Assembly (NCBI GenBank): GCA_038243995.1 | Contig: JBBRTV010000009.1 | Coordinates: 62,001 to 126,000 of the forward strand | Length of the DNA: 64,000 nucleotides | From: Scleromatobacter sp038243995 | GTDB lineage: Bacteria > Pseudomonadota > Gammaproteobacteria > Burkholderiales > Burkholderiaceae_C | Direction of reading: 5' to 3' | Part shown: piece by piece, positions 53,648 to 61,279 of the stretch | Numbering within the stretch: position 1 is the first letter of the stretch | Layout of the letters: each line of letters begins with the position of its first letter | The notes under the pieces: generated by a model | The model's database searches: none | The model's input: only the letters and a program-made list of their open reading frames with translations | What the model was told of the DNA's origin: nothing | Made by a program: the position numbers and the translations under genes

Positions 53648-53777
53648 AAATCGGTGCGTTCCCGGTGAAAGCGTCGAGCCGGAACGTGCCTTCCCAAACG
53701 CGATCTTCGATGCCGAAGTTACCGCCTCCGATTCCGAGTGTCGCCAGGCGCCGGCCGCGCGCGGGCATACTCCGAGG

Positions 53778-55538
53778 ATGAGCGAAGACTTCAAGCCCGG
53801 TACGCGGCCCCTGCTGCGACTGGCGGGCCTGGATGCCGAGCGGGCCTTCGTTTCGCGCGACGACGAGACCCACGCGCTGTGGGCCGCCGTCGTGGCGCTG
53901 TCCCTGCGCATCCATCTCGACCCCGACCCCGCCTCCCGCCGCGAGAAAGGCCCCAGCGACGCGCAGGTGCTCGGCGGGCTTCGCGCTGCGCTGGCCGAGA
54001 ACTTCGGCATCGAGGCGGCCGACTACCTTTCCTGGGGGCTCGTGGTGTACGGGTGCCGCCAGAACCCCACGCTTGCCTCGTTGCACGCCTGGGAACGGTT
54101 GATGTTCGAATGGCAGCTCAGGCGCGCGAGTGCGCCGCGCATCGCGCTGATGCTGCGCGACGCGGGGCTGGACAAGCCGCTGAAGCCGGCGGTCCTCGAG
54201 GCGATCGACGGCTGGATCGCCGATCCATCCTCCTCGCTCGGCGAAGCCGATGCGATCATCGCGGCGCTGCTCGGGCCGCAGCTCGTCACCTGCAATCTCC
54301 ATGACGACGGCAGCACGCCCGGGCATGACGTGCTGTTTCGGACCCTGGTTGCGTCCCTGGTTCCGGCGCCTGCCATCGCGCTGCCGCGGCAGCGCCTGAA
54401 GCCGGGGCCCGATGGCGTCCGCTGGCTGGTCGAATACACGCACGCAGGCGTCGAGCGCTCCTTCGAGACCGCGGCGAACGCGACCTCGCTGGACGTCAAC
54501 GGCGTGATGGCGGGCGTCGACGAGCTCCTGGCGAGCATCGGTCGGCCGGAGCGCGTCTTCCGGCCGGTGCCGGGGCGCATCGGCAACGGGGAGCGTGCGG
54601 TCTTCGTGCTCGCGGACGAGGCGAAGTTCGCGGAAATCGCGTGGCGGCTGCGGCTGCCGCTGCTGCGCAGTCCGACGGCGGTCGATTTGCCGGTCATCAT
54701 TGCGGCGTCCCGTCGGGGGGCGCTTCGGCCCGCGGCGGCGGGGCCGATCGCTGCCGCGCCTTTCGACAAGCCCGAGGCCGGCGAGGAGCCGAAGCGGCGC
54801 GAGCGGTCGCCGTTCACCCCGCAGGCCGAGGCGCTGTCGGTGCTCGATTCCGGATTTTCGTCGGATCTTTCTCCCCCCCTGCCGCGCGAGGCCGATCCGA
54901 CGATGCGCGGGCTGCTGACGTCCTTGCGTCGCTCCTTCGGTGCGGGCCGGATGCTCCAGGGCAGCCGCTGGATGCGACAGTCGCGCGTGGAGCCGCCGTC
55001 GTGGCTGCGCACCAGCGCGGATCCGGTCGCGATCCTGTACGAGAAGCAGGAAGTCCTGTTTCGCAAAGGCCGGATCGGCTGGGGCGCGCTCGTGCTGGCG
55101 GACGACGCCGTGTTCGCGACCGGCACCGAAGACCGGCCGGCGTTGCTGGTCTACAGCCTCGATGATCACTTCGACGCACGCCCCTTCGAGCTGGGGGCCA
55201 TCGCATCGCGGCTGGCCGAGTTGAGCCGGACGCCCGCGGGCGCCTCCGAGGCGAGCCGCTTCGCGCAGCAAGTGCGCAACGATTCGGGACGCCCGCTCGA
55301 CGTTCCGCTGCCGGCCTCGTTGAGCACGCGGCCGGTGGTGCTGACGAGCTTCATGGGCCTGCGCGCGCACCTGCCGCACGGCGTGCTGGCGGCCGACTGG
55401 TTCCCGATCCTGACCCATCCGTCGAGCGTGATCCCGATGATGGTTCCATGCCAGTACTGGCCCCAGGCGCTGCGCGCCGCCTGGGAGGCGCAGGAGTTGC
55501 GCTGCGAGCCCCGGCGGCGGGGCAACGTGGGGCGATGA
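53778..55538 (+). CDS. Large protein of unknown function (586 residues)
   Basis: I do not recognise this 586-residue protein. It has no signal peptide or clear membrane helix. The first 190 residues or so look helical (WAAVVALSLRIHL, LASLHAWERLMFEWQLRRAS), the middle (about 330-370) is Ala/Pro-rich and probably a linker, and the last 220 residues or so have mixed alpha/beta character (LYEKQEVLFRKGRIGWGALV, PVVLTSFMGLRAHLPHG). The frame and codon use are those of a real gene. It ends 46 bases before the PdeM-like gene on the same strand, so a shared transcript is likely, and a link to DNA repair is possible. No family name can be given. Confidence 0.8.
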   Translation: MSEDFKPGTRPLLRLAGLDAERAFVSRDDETHALWAAVVALSLRIHLDPDPASRREKGPSDAQVLGGLRAALAENFGIEAADYLSWGLVVYGCRQNPTLASLHAWERLMFEWQLRRASAPRIALMLRDAGLDKPLKPAVLEAIDGWIADPSSSLGEADAIIAALLGPQLVTCNLHDDGSTPGHDVLFRTLVASLVPAPAIALPRQRLKPGPDGVRWLVEYTHAGVERSFETAANATSLDVNGVMAGVDELLASIGRPERVFRPVPGRIGNGERAVFVLADEAKFAEIAWRLRLPLLRSPTAVDLPVIIAASRRGALRPAAAGPIAAAPFDKPEAGEEPKRRERSPFTPQAEALSVLDSGFSSDLSPPLPREADPTMRGLLTSLRRSFGAGRMLQGSRWMRQSRVEPPSWLRTSADPVAILYEKQEVLFRKGRIGWGALVLADDAVFATGTEDRPALLVYSLDDHFDARPFELGAIASRLAELSRTPAGASEASRFAQQVRNDSGRPLDVPLPASLSTRPVVLTSFMGLRAHLPHGVLAADWFPILTHPSSVIPMMVPCQYWPQALRAAWEAQELRCEPRRRGNVGR

Positions 55539-55584
55539 GCCCGAAGGGCGAATGCGCCGGGGTGCGCAGCGCGGAGGTTTCTCG

Positions 55585-56454
55585 ATGAACGCCGGGCCGA
55601 TCGTCGATTGGGCCGGCGAGGCGATCGAGCTACGACACGAGCGCGCCGCGCTCCTGGTGCGTCATCGCACGCTGCTCGTCGCCGATGTCCATCTCGGCAA
55701 GGCCAGGGCGTTCCGCCAGCAGGGCGTGCCCGTGCCCGATGGCACGACGCAGGAGACGCTGGCGCGCCTCGATGCCCTGGTGCGCGCCACGCATGCCGAC
55801 GCGGTCGTGTTCCTCGGCGACCTGCTGCACTCCCGACATGCGCAGGGCAGCAGGGCGCTGGACCAATTCGCGCGCTGGCGCGCCGACCACGGGCAACTGG
55901 CGCTGACGCTCGTGCGCGGCAACCACGACGCACAGGCCGGTGACCCGCCGGATTCGCTGGGGATCACCGTCGTCGAGGAGCCCAGCGCGCTCGGCGCGGT
56001 CGCCCTGTGTCATCACCCGGATATCCACGCGGCGCGGCCTGTGGCGCCGGGCTTGTCCGTCCGGCCGAAGCTGCGGACGACCAGCGCGCCGCCCTCTTTC
56101 ATGGATGACGCACCGGACTCGACCGCGGCGGATCGGGGCGGGTCGACCGCGTCCGCATCCGGCCGTCGTCGACCAGCGCGCCCCGGTGCGCTAGCGGCCG
56201 CCCCGGCCGCCGCGTCGACCGGCGTGTCGCCCGTCGGCGCAGGCCTTCCGCGCATTGCCGGCCATGTGCATCCTTGCTACCACCTTCACGGCCGCACCGA
56301 CCGACTGCGCCTGCCATGTTTCCACTTCGCCGACGATGTGGCGCTGCTGCCGGCGTTCGGCGCCTTCACCGGCATGCATGCGGTGCGGCCGGGGCCCGGG
56401 GATCGGGTGTGGGTCGTCGCGGGCGACCGCATCGTCGCGGTGAGAGGCAGGTGA
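55585..56454 (+). CDS. PdeM-like metallophosphoesterase (ligase-associated endonuclease family)
   Basis: This 289-residue calcineurin-like phosphoesterase shows the metal motifs ADVHLGKA, FLGDLLHSRH, VRGNHDAQ, LCHHPDIH and AGHVHPCY. The order and the RLRLPCF segment match the ligase-associated PdeM group, proteins of about 210-220 residues that accompany a DNA ligase, a helicase and a nuclease in some bacteria. Those partners are not next to it here. A 78-residue Ala/Ser/Pro-rich segment (about 146-223) between the last two motifs makes it longer than usual. ATG 55585 has a strong GCGGAGG ribosome site. An unknown 586-residue protein lies just upstream. Confidence 0.87.
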   Translation: MNAGPIVDWAGEAIELRHERAALLVRHRTLLVADVHLGKARAFRQQGVPVPDGTTQETLARLDALVRATHADAVVFLGDLLHSRHAQGSRALDQFARWRADHGQLALTLVRGNHDAQAGDPPDSLGITVVEEPSALGAVALCHHPDIHAARPVAPGLSVRPKLRTTSAPPSFMDDAPDSTAADRGGSTASASGRRRPARPGALAAAPAAASTGVSPVGAGLPRIAGHVHPCYHLHGRTDRLRLPCFHFADDVALLPAFGAFTGMHAVRPGPGDRVWVVAGDRIVAVRGR

Positions 56455-56557
56455 CGCCGATGGGTGAACGCGCGGCGGATTCCTGTTCGCCTGCCGCCAG
56501 GCCGCAGGCCGCCGACATGAAGGGCCAGCGCTGCGGGCAAGACCTGCCGGCGGACGA

Positions 56558-57526
56558 TCACTGGGTGGCGGCGACCTCGCCCACCGCCGCCCGGGTCGCC
56601 CGCGCCGCATCCTCCAGCCACCGCTTGAAACTGTCGAGTTCCGGGCGCGCGCGCGCCCCCGTCAGTTCGATCTGCCAGTAGACGTAAGGCGAGGTCAGCC
56701 GGCCGACCACGCCGAACGGCTCGATCAGGTCGCCGCGTTCGAGCGCGTCGTGCACCAGCGGCAGGCGGGCCAGCGCGACGCCCTGCCCCGCGAGCGCGGT
56801 CTGCACCTGCTGGTGCGTGAAATTGACGCTGATCCAGCGCCGCGGCACGAGTTGCGCGAGGCCGTTCTCGGACAGCCAGTGCGGCCAGCCGAGAAGGTCG
56901 CTGTCCGGGCGGTCGTCTTCCATCTCGATGAGCGTGCAGGTGGACAGGTCGCGCGGGCGCATCAACGCAGGCGCGGCGCCGCGCGCGATGGCGTCGGCGA
57001 GGCTGGCGCCGATCACCGGCGTGAGCACCTCGCCGAACATGCGCTTGGCACCGGGCGGCGCCAGCTCGGGCCGGCAGTGGCGCAGCACCAGGTCGTGGTC
57101 GGGATCGTCGAGCTCGACCAGGCGATCGACCGCCGAGATCCGGATGTCGATCAACGGCTGCACGCGCTCGAACGTGGGCAGCCGCGGCAGCAGCCACAGC
57201 GAGGCGAACGAAGGAAACGTCGACAGGCTCACCTGGGCGCGACCACGCTGCTGGCGGATCAGGCGCACGGCGCCGTCGATCCTGGCCAGGGCCGGCGCGA
57301 TCGCGCGCAGCAGCGTCTGGCCGGCCTGGGTCAGTTCGATGCGACGGGTGCCGCGCGTGAACAGCGGCGCGCCGAGTTCCTCTTCGAGGCTTTTGATCTG
57401 GCGACTGACCGCTGACTGCGTGACGTGGAGTTCTTCCGCCGCGGCGCCGAAGCCCGCGCGGCGCGCGACGGCCTCGAAGCTGCGCAGGTGATCGAGGACC
57501 AGCGGGCGCTGGCGCGTCGGCGTCAT
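56558..57526 (-). CDS. LysR-family transcriptional regulator (GcvA-like)
   Basis: This 322-residue regulator has a winged helix-turn-helix (LDHLRSFEAVARRAGFGAAA, ELHVTQSAVSRQIKSLEEELG, LFTRGTRRIELTQAGQ) and a LysR substrate-binding domain (about 95-300; STFPSFASLWLLPRLPTFE). The SFASLWLLPRL pattern is typical of the GcvA-like branch. Its ATG overlaps the stop of the TfoX_N gene (ATGA), so it is co-translated with it, which is unusual for LysR genes, usually divergent from their target. The target and co-inducer are unknown. Confidence 0.94.
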   Translation of the reverse strand: MTPTRQRPLVLDHLRSFEAVARRAGFGAAAEELHVTQSAVSRQIKSLEEELGAPLFTRGTRRIELTQAGQTLLRAIAPALARIDGAVRLIRQQRGRAQVSLSTFPSFASLWLLPRLPTFERVQPLIDIRISAVDRLVELDDPDHDLVLRHCRPELAPPGAKRMFGEVLTPVIGASLADAIARGAAPALMRPRDLSTCTLIEMEDDRPDSDLLGWPHWLSENGLAQLVPRRWISVNFTHQQVQTALAGQGVALARLPLVHDALERGDLIEPFGVVGRLTSPYVYWQIELTGARARPELDSFKRWLEDAARATRAAVGEVAATQ

Positions 57527-57981
57527 GGCTTCTTCGCGCGTGCGCCCGGGCGCGCGGCGCGCGCCGCCGCGGTCTTCTTCGCAGCGGGCTTGCCCACTGG
57601 CGCCGCGCCCGCGGCAGCCTTCTTCGCCGCAGGCCTTTTCGGCGCCGCCTTCGCTCGCGCCGCGACCGCGGCGGCCAGCGCACGGCGCGACCACGGCGTC
57701 ATTTCGGCCGGCGACTCCATCGCTTCTTCCGGCGCGGCGTAGTAGCTCAACATGTGCACTTCGTCGTTCCGGCCCGTGTAGGTGAACGGCTCGCAGCGTG
57801 CGTTTTCGAAGGCGGCGCGATGCGCGTCGTCGACCTTGAGGTAGAGCACGTCGCGGATGATCAGCGCGATGCACAGGTCGTCGACGTACAACCCGTGACC
57901 GCCGAACATGCGACGGGATCGCGTCGCGCCGAGCGGGGAAAGGAGTTCCAGGCAATGCTGGACGAAGCCGTTGTCGCCCAT
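57523..57981 (-). CDS. TfoX N-terminal domain protein with Ala/Lys-rich tail
   Basis: This 152-residue protein has a TfoX_N domain (about 5-95): HCLELLSPLGATRSRRMFGGHGLY, with FGG and the strand ALIIRDVLYLKVD, and FTYTGR. The C-terminal TfoX domain of the competence regulator is absent. Instead, about 45 residues of Ala/Lys/Pro/Arg (AKAAPKRPAAKKAAAGAAP) form a basic histone-H1-like tail that could bind DNA or polyphosphate. ATG 57981 is chosen over a TTG just before it. The stop overlaps the LysR start. No direct function is known for single-domain TfoX_N proteins, so the role is left open. Confidence 0.88.
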   Translation of the reverse strand: MGDNGFVQHCLELLSPLGATRSRRMFGGHGLYVDDLCIALIIRDVLYLKVDDAHRAAFENARCEPFTYTGRNDEVHMLSYYAAPEEAMESPAEMTPWSRRALAAAVAARAKAAPKRPAAKKAAAGAAPVGKPAAKKTAAARAARPGARAKKP

Positions 57982-58128
57982 CAAGCTATCTCCAGGCTGC
58001 GCATCGGGGTGGTTTCGCCCTTGGGGCGGCCGTGGGAGTTCATGGATCCCAGTTTAGTGGCCAGCGCGCGCTGCCGCGTCGGCCTGCCGCTCGTTGCGCG
58101 ATGGAGGGGACGCCCGCACAATCCATGC

Positions 58129-58728
58129 ATGACCACGCCTCCGTTCAAGTTCTCGCTCGAGCCCGCTCGCGACAAGCCGACCCTGCGGCGCCAGTTGAAG
58201 GCCGAGCGGCTCTCGATGAGTGATCGCCACCAGCGTTCCGTGCATCTGCAGGAAGTGTTGCGCGTCTGGCTCGTCACCCGGCCTGAGACTTCGATCGGCG
58301 CCTACTGGCCCATCAAGGGCGAGTTCGACGCGCTGCCGGCGCTGTTCCGCTGGACCGAGGGCGAGTCCTACGGGCGGTTGATCGGCCTGCCGGTGATCGA
58401 CCGCGAGACCAAGCAGCTCGACTTCCACGTCTGGTACCCCGGCTGCCCGATGGAGGAAGACGCCTACGGCATCCCCAAGCCCAAAGGCACCGATTCGTTC
58501 GAGCCCGAGCTGCTCCTCGTGCCGTGCATCGGCTTCGGCGAGGCCGGAGTGCGCCTGGGCTACGGGGGCGGGTTCTACGACCGTACGCTGGCCGCGCTGA
58601 AGCCGCGTCCGTTCACGGTCGGCATCGGCTACGCGCACGGCTACGTGCCGTGGCTGGAGGCGGAGGAGCACGACATCCCGCTCGACGCGATGATCACCGA
58701 GGACGGCGTCTTCTGGCAACGCGAATAG
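58129..58728 (+). CDS. 5-formyltetrahydrofolate cyclo-ligase
   Basis: This 199-residue enzyme uses ATP to turn 5-formyl-THF into 5,10-methenyl-THF in folate metabolism. It has the basic substrate site KPTLRRQLKAERL, the strand IGAYWPIKGEFD, the nucleotide motif LLLVPCIGFGEAGVRLGYGGGFYDRTL (split across the conserved GYGGGFYDR) and ITEDGVFW at the end. Length fits the family. ATG 58129 follows a 147-base gap after the divergent TfoX_N gene. In many proteobacteria 6S RNA lies just upstream of this gene, but the gap here is too short for it. Confidence 0.95.
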   Translation: MTTPPFKFSLEPARDKPTLRRQLKAERLSMSDRHQRSVHLQEVLRVWLVTRPETSIGAYWPIKGEFDALPALFRWTEGESYGRLIGLPVIDRETKQLDFHVWYPGCPMEEDAYGIPKPKGTDSFEPELLLVPCIGFGEAGVRLGYGGGFYDRTLAALKPRPFTVGIGYAHGYVPWLEAEEHDIPLDAMITEDGVFWQRE

Positions 58729-58766
58729 CGTCCGGCGCACGGCGCACGGCGCGCGGGATCGTCGAA

Positions 58767-58791
58767 GGGGCGGCGCGTCCTCGCGCGCCCC
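58767..58791. terminator. Hairpin between 5-formyl-THF cyclo-ligase and ompW
   Basis: GGGGCGGCGCG (58767-58777) pairs with CGCGCGCCCC (58782-58791) with one bulged G and a TCCT loop. It lies between convergent gene ends and may terminate both. There is no T run, so confidence is moderate. Confidence 0.4.
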
Positions 58792-58800
58792 GGGGCAGGG

Positions 58801-59409
58801 TCAGAAGCGCTTGCCGAAGCCGATCGACCACAACAGCGGATCGACCTTGAACGTGCCGACCTTCGTGCCCGCCGAGCTGACGTCCGTCGACAGCTGAACC
58901 TTCTTCACGTCGGCGTTCAGCAGCCAGCCGCCACCCACCGGCAGGTCGGCGCCGACCTGCAGCGCCAGGCCGAAGCTGTCCTTCTTGATCGAGGGATGCA
59001 GCGCCTGGGTGGTCGCGGCGTCGAACTGGACATCCGAGAAGTGCGTGTAGTTCACGCCCGCGCCCACGTAGGGGCGAAAGCCCTGCAGACCCGTGAAGTG
59101 ATACTGCAGGCTCAGCACCGGCGGCAGGTGCTTGAGCGAGCCGATCGCGGTTCCACCTGCAGACAGTGTCTGGCGCTGCGGGTAGGTCAGCACGAGCTCC
59201 GCCGCGATGTTCGGCGTGAAGAAGCGGGTGATGTCGAACTCGGGCAGGAACTTGTCGTTGATGCTGAGGTCGAGGCCCGTCGAATCCTTGTTGGCGGACT
59301 GCAGGTACACCGCGCGCCCACGGACGAGCCAGTCGCCGCTGTCGGCGGCCTGGGCGGCGGCCAGGAGCGGCGCGGCGGCGAGTGCGATGAGGATGGCGAT
59401 CTTTGTCAT
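58801..59409 (-). CDS. OmpW-family outer-membrane protein
   Basis: This 202-residue exported protein has a signal peptide (KIAILIALAAAPLLAAAQA) and an eight-strand barrel pattern of the OmpW family: GDWLVRGRAVYLQ at the start, FTPNIAAELVLTYPQ, LPPVLSLQYHF, FRPYVGAGVNYTHF and the C-terminal DPLLWSIGFGKRF ending in Phe. OmpW proteins form narrow hydrophobic channels. ATG 59409 is chosen; an in-frame ATG at 59451 would add 14 residues. An FNR-like box lies 118 bases upstream, and OmpW is under oxygen control in several bacteria. Confidence 0.93.
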   Translation of the reverse strand: MTKIAILIALAAAPLLAAAQAADSGDWLVRGRAVYLQSANKDSTGLDLSINDKFLPEFDITRFFTPNIAAELVLTYPQRQTLSAGGTAIGSLKHLPPVLSLQYHFTGLQGFRPYVGAGVNYTHFSDVQFDAATTQALHPSIKKDSFGLALQVGADLPVGGGWLLNADVKKVQLSTDVSSAGTKVGTFKVDPLLWSIGFGKRF

Positions 59410-60093
59410 GCGGGTCTTCTTTCGTTGAATGAATCCTGGCGATGCATTCATTGGAAGATTCCTGCCCGCATCCCGCCTTGCACGCGACCAAGGCTTGTGC
59501 GAATGACCTTTCTTGATGAAGTGTCTTTGACGTGGATCAGTGTTGCGGTGGCTTGCACGCAACGATTCGATTCCGCTGGCGAGATCCGGCAGATGTAAAC
59601 GACGGACAGGTTTCGATTTCCCGCCCGCGCGGCGGTCGACGCCGGGACGAGGCCGCAGCATGCCGGAAGCGGGATGGATTCGGACGGGCGCCAGCTACCC
59701 ATGAGGCCGGATCGGCGGGTTGCCCGGCGGCCAGCTCTTGCAGTTTGTTTCCGTCGTTCACATCGACACACAAAGTCGGGCGGCCGCGAGCGTGCCCCAC
59801 GCCCGGATGACGTTAGAGTCGATCCTCGCTTGCCGTCGATGCGGATATCGACGGCTACACGCCCGCGCAATTCGAGGCATCGAACCGGCATGCGGCAAAC
59901 CAGGAGGCAGCGATCCCCGAACCCGAACGTTATCCCGGCTTTTGGCGCGCAGTGTCATTCCCCGGAGCTCGGTTTCCCGGGTTGTGTGCGATTTTTCACG
60001 GTTTGACGCCAGGCTTCGACGGTCTGCGAGCGCGAAACGCACGGCGTTTCGCGGCCCGAGGGTAGCCATCAAATTGAAAGGAAGACCCGCACA
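59410..60093. other. Intergenic region between ompW and the DUF192-like gene
   Basis: About 680 bases without a supported gene. The part nearest ompW holds the FNR-like box. A 110-codon frame starting near 59674 has no ribosome site or recognisable features. The right end has AAAGGAAG, a good ribosome site for the next gene. Slightly lower GC from 59500 to 59600 suits promoter DNA. Nothing else was identified. Confidence 0.45.
59527..59540 (-). promoter_or_regulatory. Candidate FNR/Anr box upstream of ompW
   Basis: TTGAC-GTGG-ATCAG matches the FNR consensus TTGAT-N4-ATCAA at 8 of 10 positions. Its centre lies about 124 bases upstream of the ompW ATG. If activation is of the usual class II kind, the transcript would start about 41 bases nearer the gene, which leaves a leader of roughly 80 bases. 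No strong -10 box was seen at that spot. Confidence 0.45.
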
Positions 60094-60438
60094 ATGTCAG
60101 AGACGATCGACCTGCGAGTGCCCGGCTCCCGGGCTCGCCTGCGCATGGGAACCGCCTCTCCCTGGCGCTGCGCCATGGGGTTGCTCGGCACTCGTGACCT
60201 GCGCGTTCCGCACGCACTGTGGGTGAAGGGCTGCCGCCGCATCCATACCTTCGGCCTGATCCATTCCGTCGACATCGTGTTCCTGCGCGCCGACGGCGTC
60301 GTCGCGAAAGTCGTCAACGGCATGAAGCCCTGGCGCACCACGAGCTGCCGCGAGGCGAGCACCGTGCTCGAACTCCGCGCCGGCCTCGCGCACCGCCTCA
60401 ACATCGCGCCGGGCGTGGCGCTCGACCTCCTGGCCTGA
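60094..60438 (+). CDS. DUF192-like protein
   Basis: This 114-residue protein resembles the DUF192 family of small beta-rich proteins of unknown role: LWVKGCRRIHTFGLIHSVDI, then IVFLRADGVVAKV, KPWRTTSC and VLELRAG near the end match its common order (FWMKN...PLDIVFL..G.V......W.......VLEL..G). It lacks a visible signal peptide, although many members are exported. ATG 60094 has AAAGGAAG upstream. It is convergent with the GST gene and followed by a hairpin. Function is unknown. Confidence 0.82.
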   Translation: MSETIDLRVPGSRARLRMGTASPWRCAMGLLGTRDLRVPHALWVKGCRRIHTFGLIHSVDIVFLRADGVVAKVVNGMKPWRTTSCREASTVLELRAGLAHRLNIAPGVALDLLA

Positions 60439-60485
60439 TGAGCCCCCCCCCCAGCGGCGGTGCCCGCCGCGCCCCCGCGGTGGGG

Positions 60486-60514
60486 TGAGTCGAGTGGCGG
60501 AGCCACTCGACTCA
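60486..60514. terminator. Perfect hairpin between DUF192-like and GST genes
   Basis: TGAGTCGAGTGGC (60486-60498) and GCCACTCGACTCA (60502-60514) pair perfectly over 13 bases around a GGA loop. It lies between two convergent gene ends and probably terminates both. There is no T run. Confidence 0.6.
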
Positions 60515-60522
60515 AGACTCGT

Positions 60523-61161
60523 CTACGACGCGTCCCAATGCCTTTCGAGAACCGGCGCGACCGCGGGATGCATGTCGATGCGCTCGAGCAGAGTCGAGAA
60601 GTCGGGTCGAGACGCCGTGACGTGCTGGCGCGTTCCCGACCACCTGGAGACGACGGCGGCGAGGAGGTCCAGTGCGCCGGGCCGTTCGCCGGTGATGAAT
60701 GCAGCGTCGGCCACCGGATGAAGATCGGCGAACAGGTCCCAGTGGCGATGCAGGCGAAGCCGGGCGCCTTCGCGCACCGCGGCCAGCGCCGCTTCGTCGG
60801 TGGCGGTGGTGTAGCGCTCCGGGTAGTCGCAGACGCTGATGCACGAGTAGCAGTTCGCCGCGATGTAGACGAGCCCACGCAGCGCCAGGTCGCGCGCGCG
60901 CGGGGCTTCGTCGAGCAGGCCCGAGCGCGGGAAGGCGAAGCCCAGGTGCATCAGGATCGCCGCGCTCTCGGTGAGTACGGTGCCGCCGGGCAGCACCAGC
61001 GTCGGGATCTGTTTCAGCGGATTCAGGCGTTCGAGATCGGCCAACTCGGGGCTCTGCTCCCACGACGCGGCCTGCACGAGGCGCCAGGGCGCCCCGGTCA
61101 TTTCAAGGGCCACCTCGACGGCGGCCGAGCCCGAGCCCTTGAATCCGAACAGGGTGTACAT
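60523..61161 (-). CDS. Glutathione S-transferase family protein
   Basis: This 212-residue protein has an N-terminal thioredoxin-like GST domain (MYTLFGFKGSGSAAVEVAL, cis-Pro region KQIPTLVLPGG with LTESAAIL) and a helical C-terminal domain (about 90-205; GLVYIAANCYSCISVCDYP). TLTESAAI is the usual glutathione-binding end of the first domain. No Cys or Ser at the usual catalytic turn is obvious beyond the SGS of the first loop. ATG 61161 is chosen over a start at 61209. Substrate unknown. Confidence 0.92.
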   Translation of the reverse strand: MYTLFGFKGSGSAAVEVALEMTGAPWRLVQAASWEQSPELADLERLNPLKQIPTLVLPGGTVLTESAAILMHLGFAFPRSGLLDEAPRARDLALRGLVYIAANCYSCISVCDYPERYTTATDEAALAAVREGARLRLHRHWDLFADLHPVADAAFITGERPGALDLLAAVVSRWSGTRQHVTASRPDFSTLLERIDMHPAVAPVLERHWDAS

Positions 61162-61279
61162 GGGTGGTTCCTGTTGCGCCGATGCGCATGTGTCAAACGC
61201 GGAACGCACATGCTACGTCGGGTCGCGGAATTCGGCGAGACCGCGCGGCGACGGAGGGGTGTGGGGTCCTCCGGGCGCG

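Noticed and set aside
57982..58128. 6S RNA upstream of the 5-formyl-THF cyclo-ligase gene
   Set aside because: This is the usual place, but only 147 bases are free between the genes and I see no long hairpin with a central bubble.
59861..59900. tRNA-like T-arm sequence on the minus strand
   Set aside because: A GGTTCGATGCC-like string occurs, but no paired stems or acceptor end fit a tRNA.
59674..60006. 110-codon frame between ompW and the DUF192-like gene
   Set aside because: No ribosome site, no family pattern, very basic and irregular composition.
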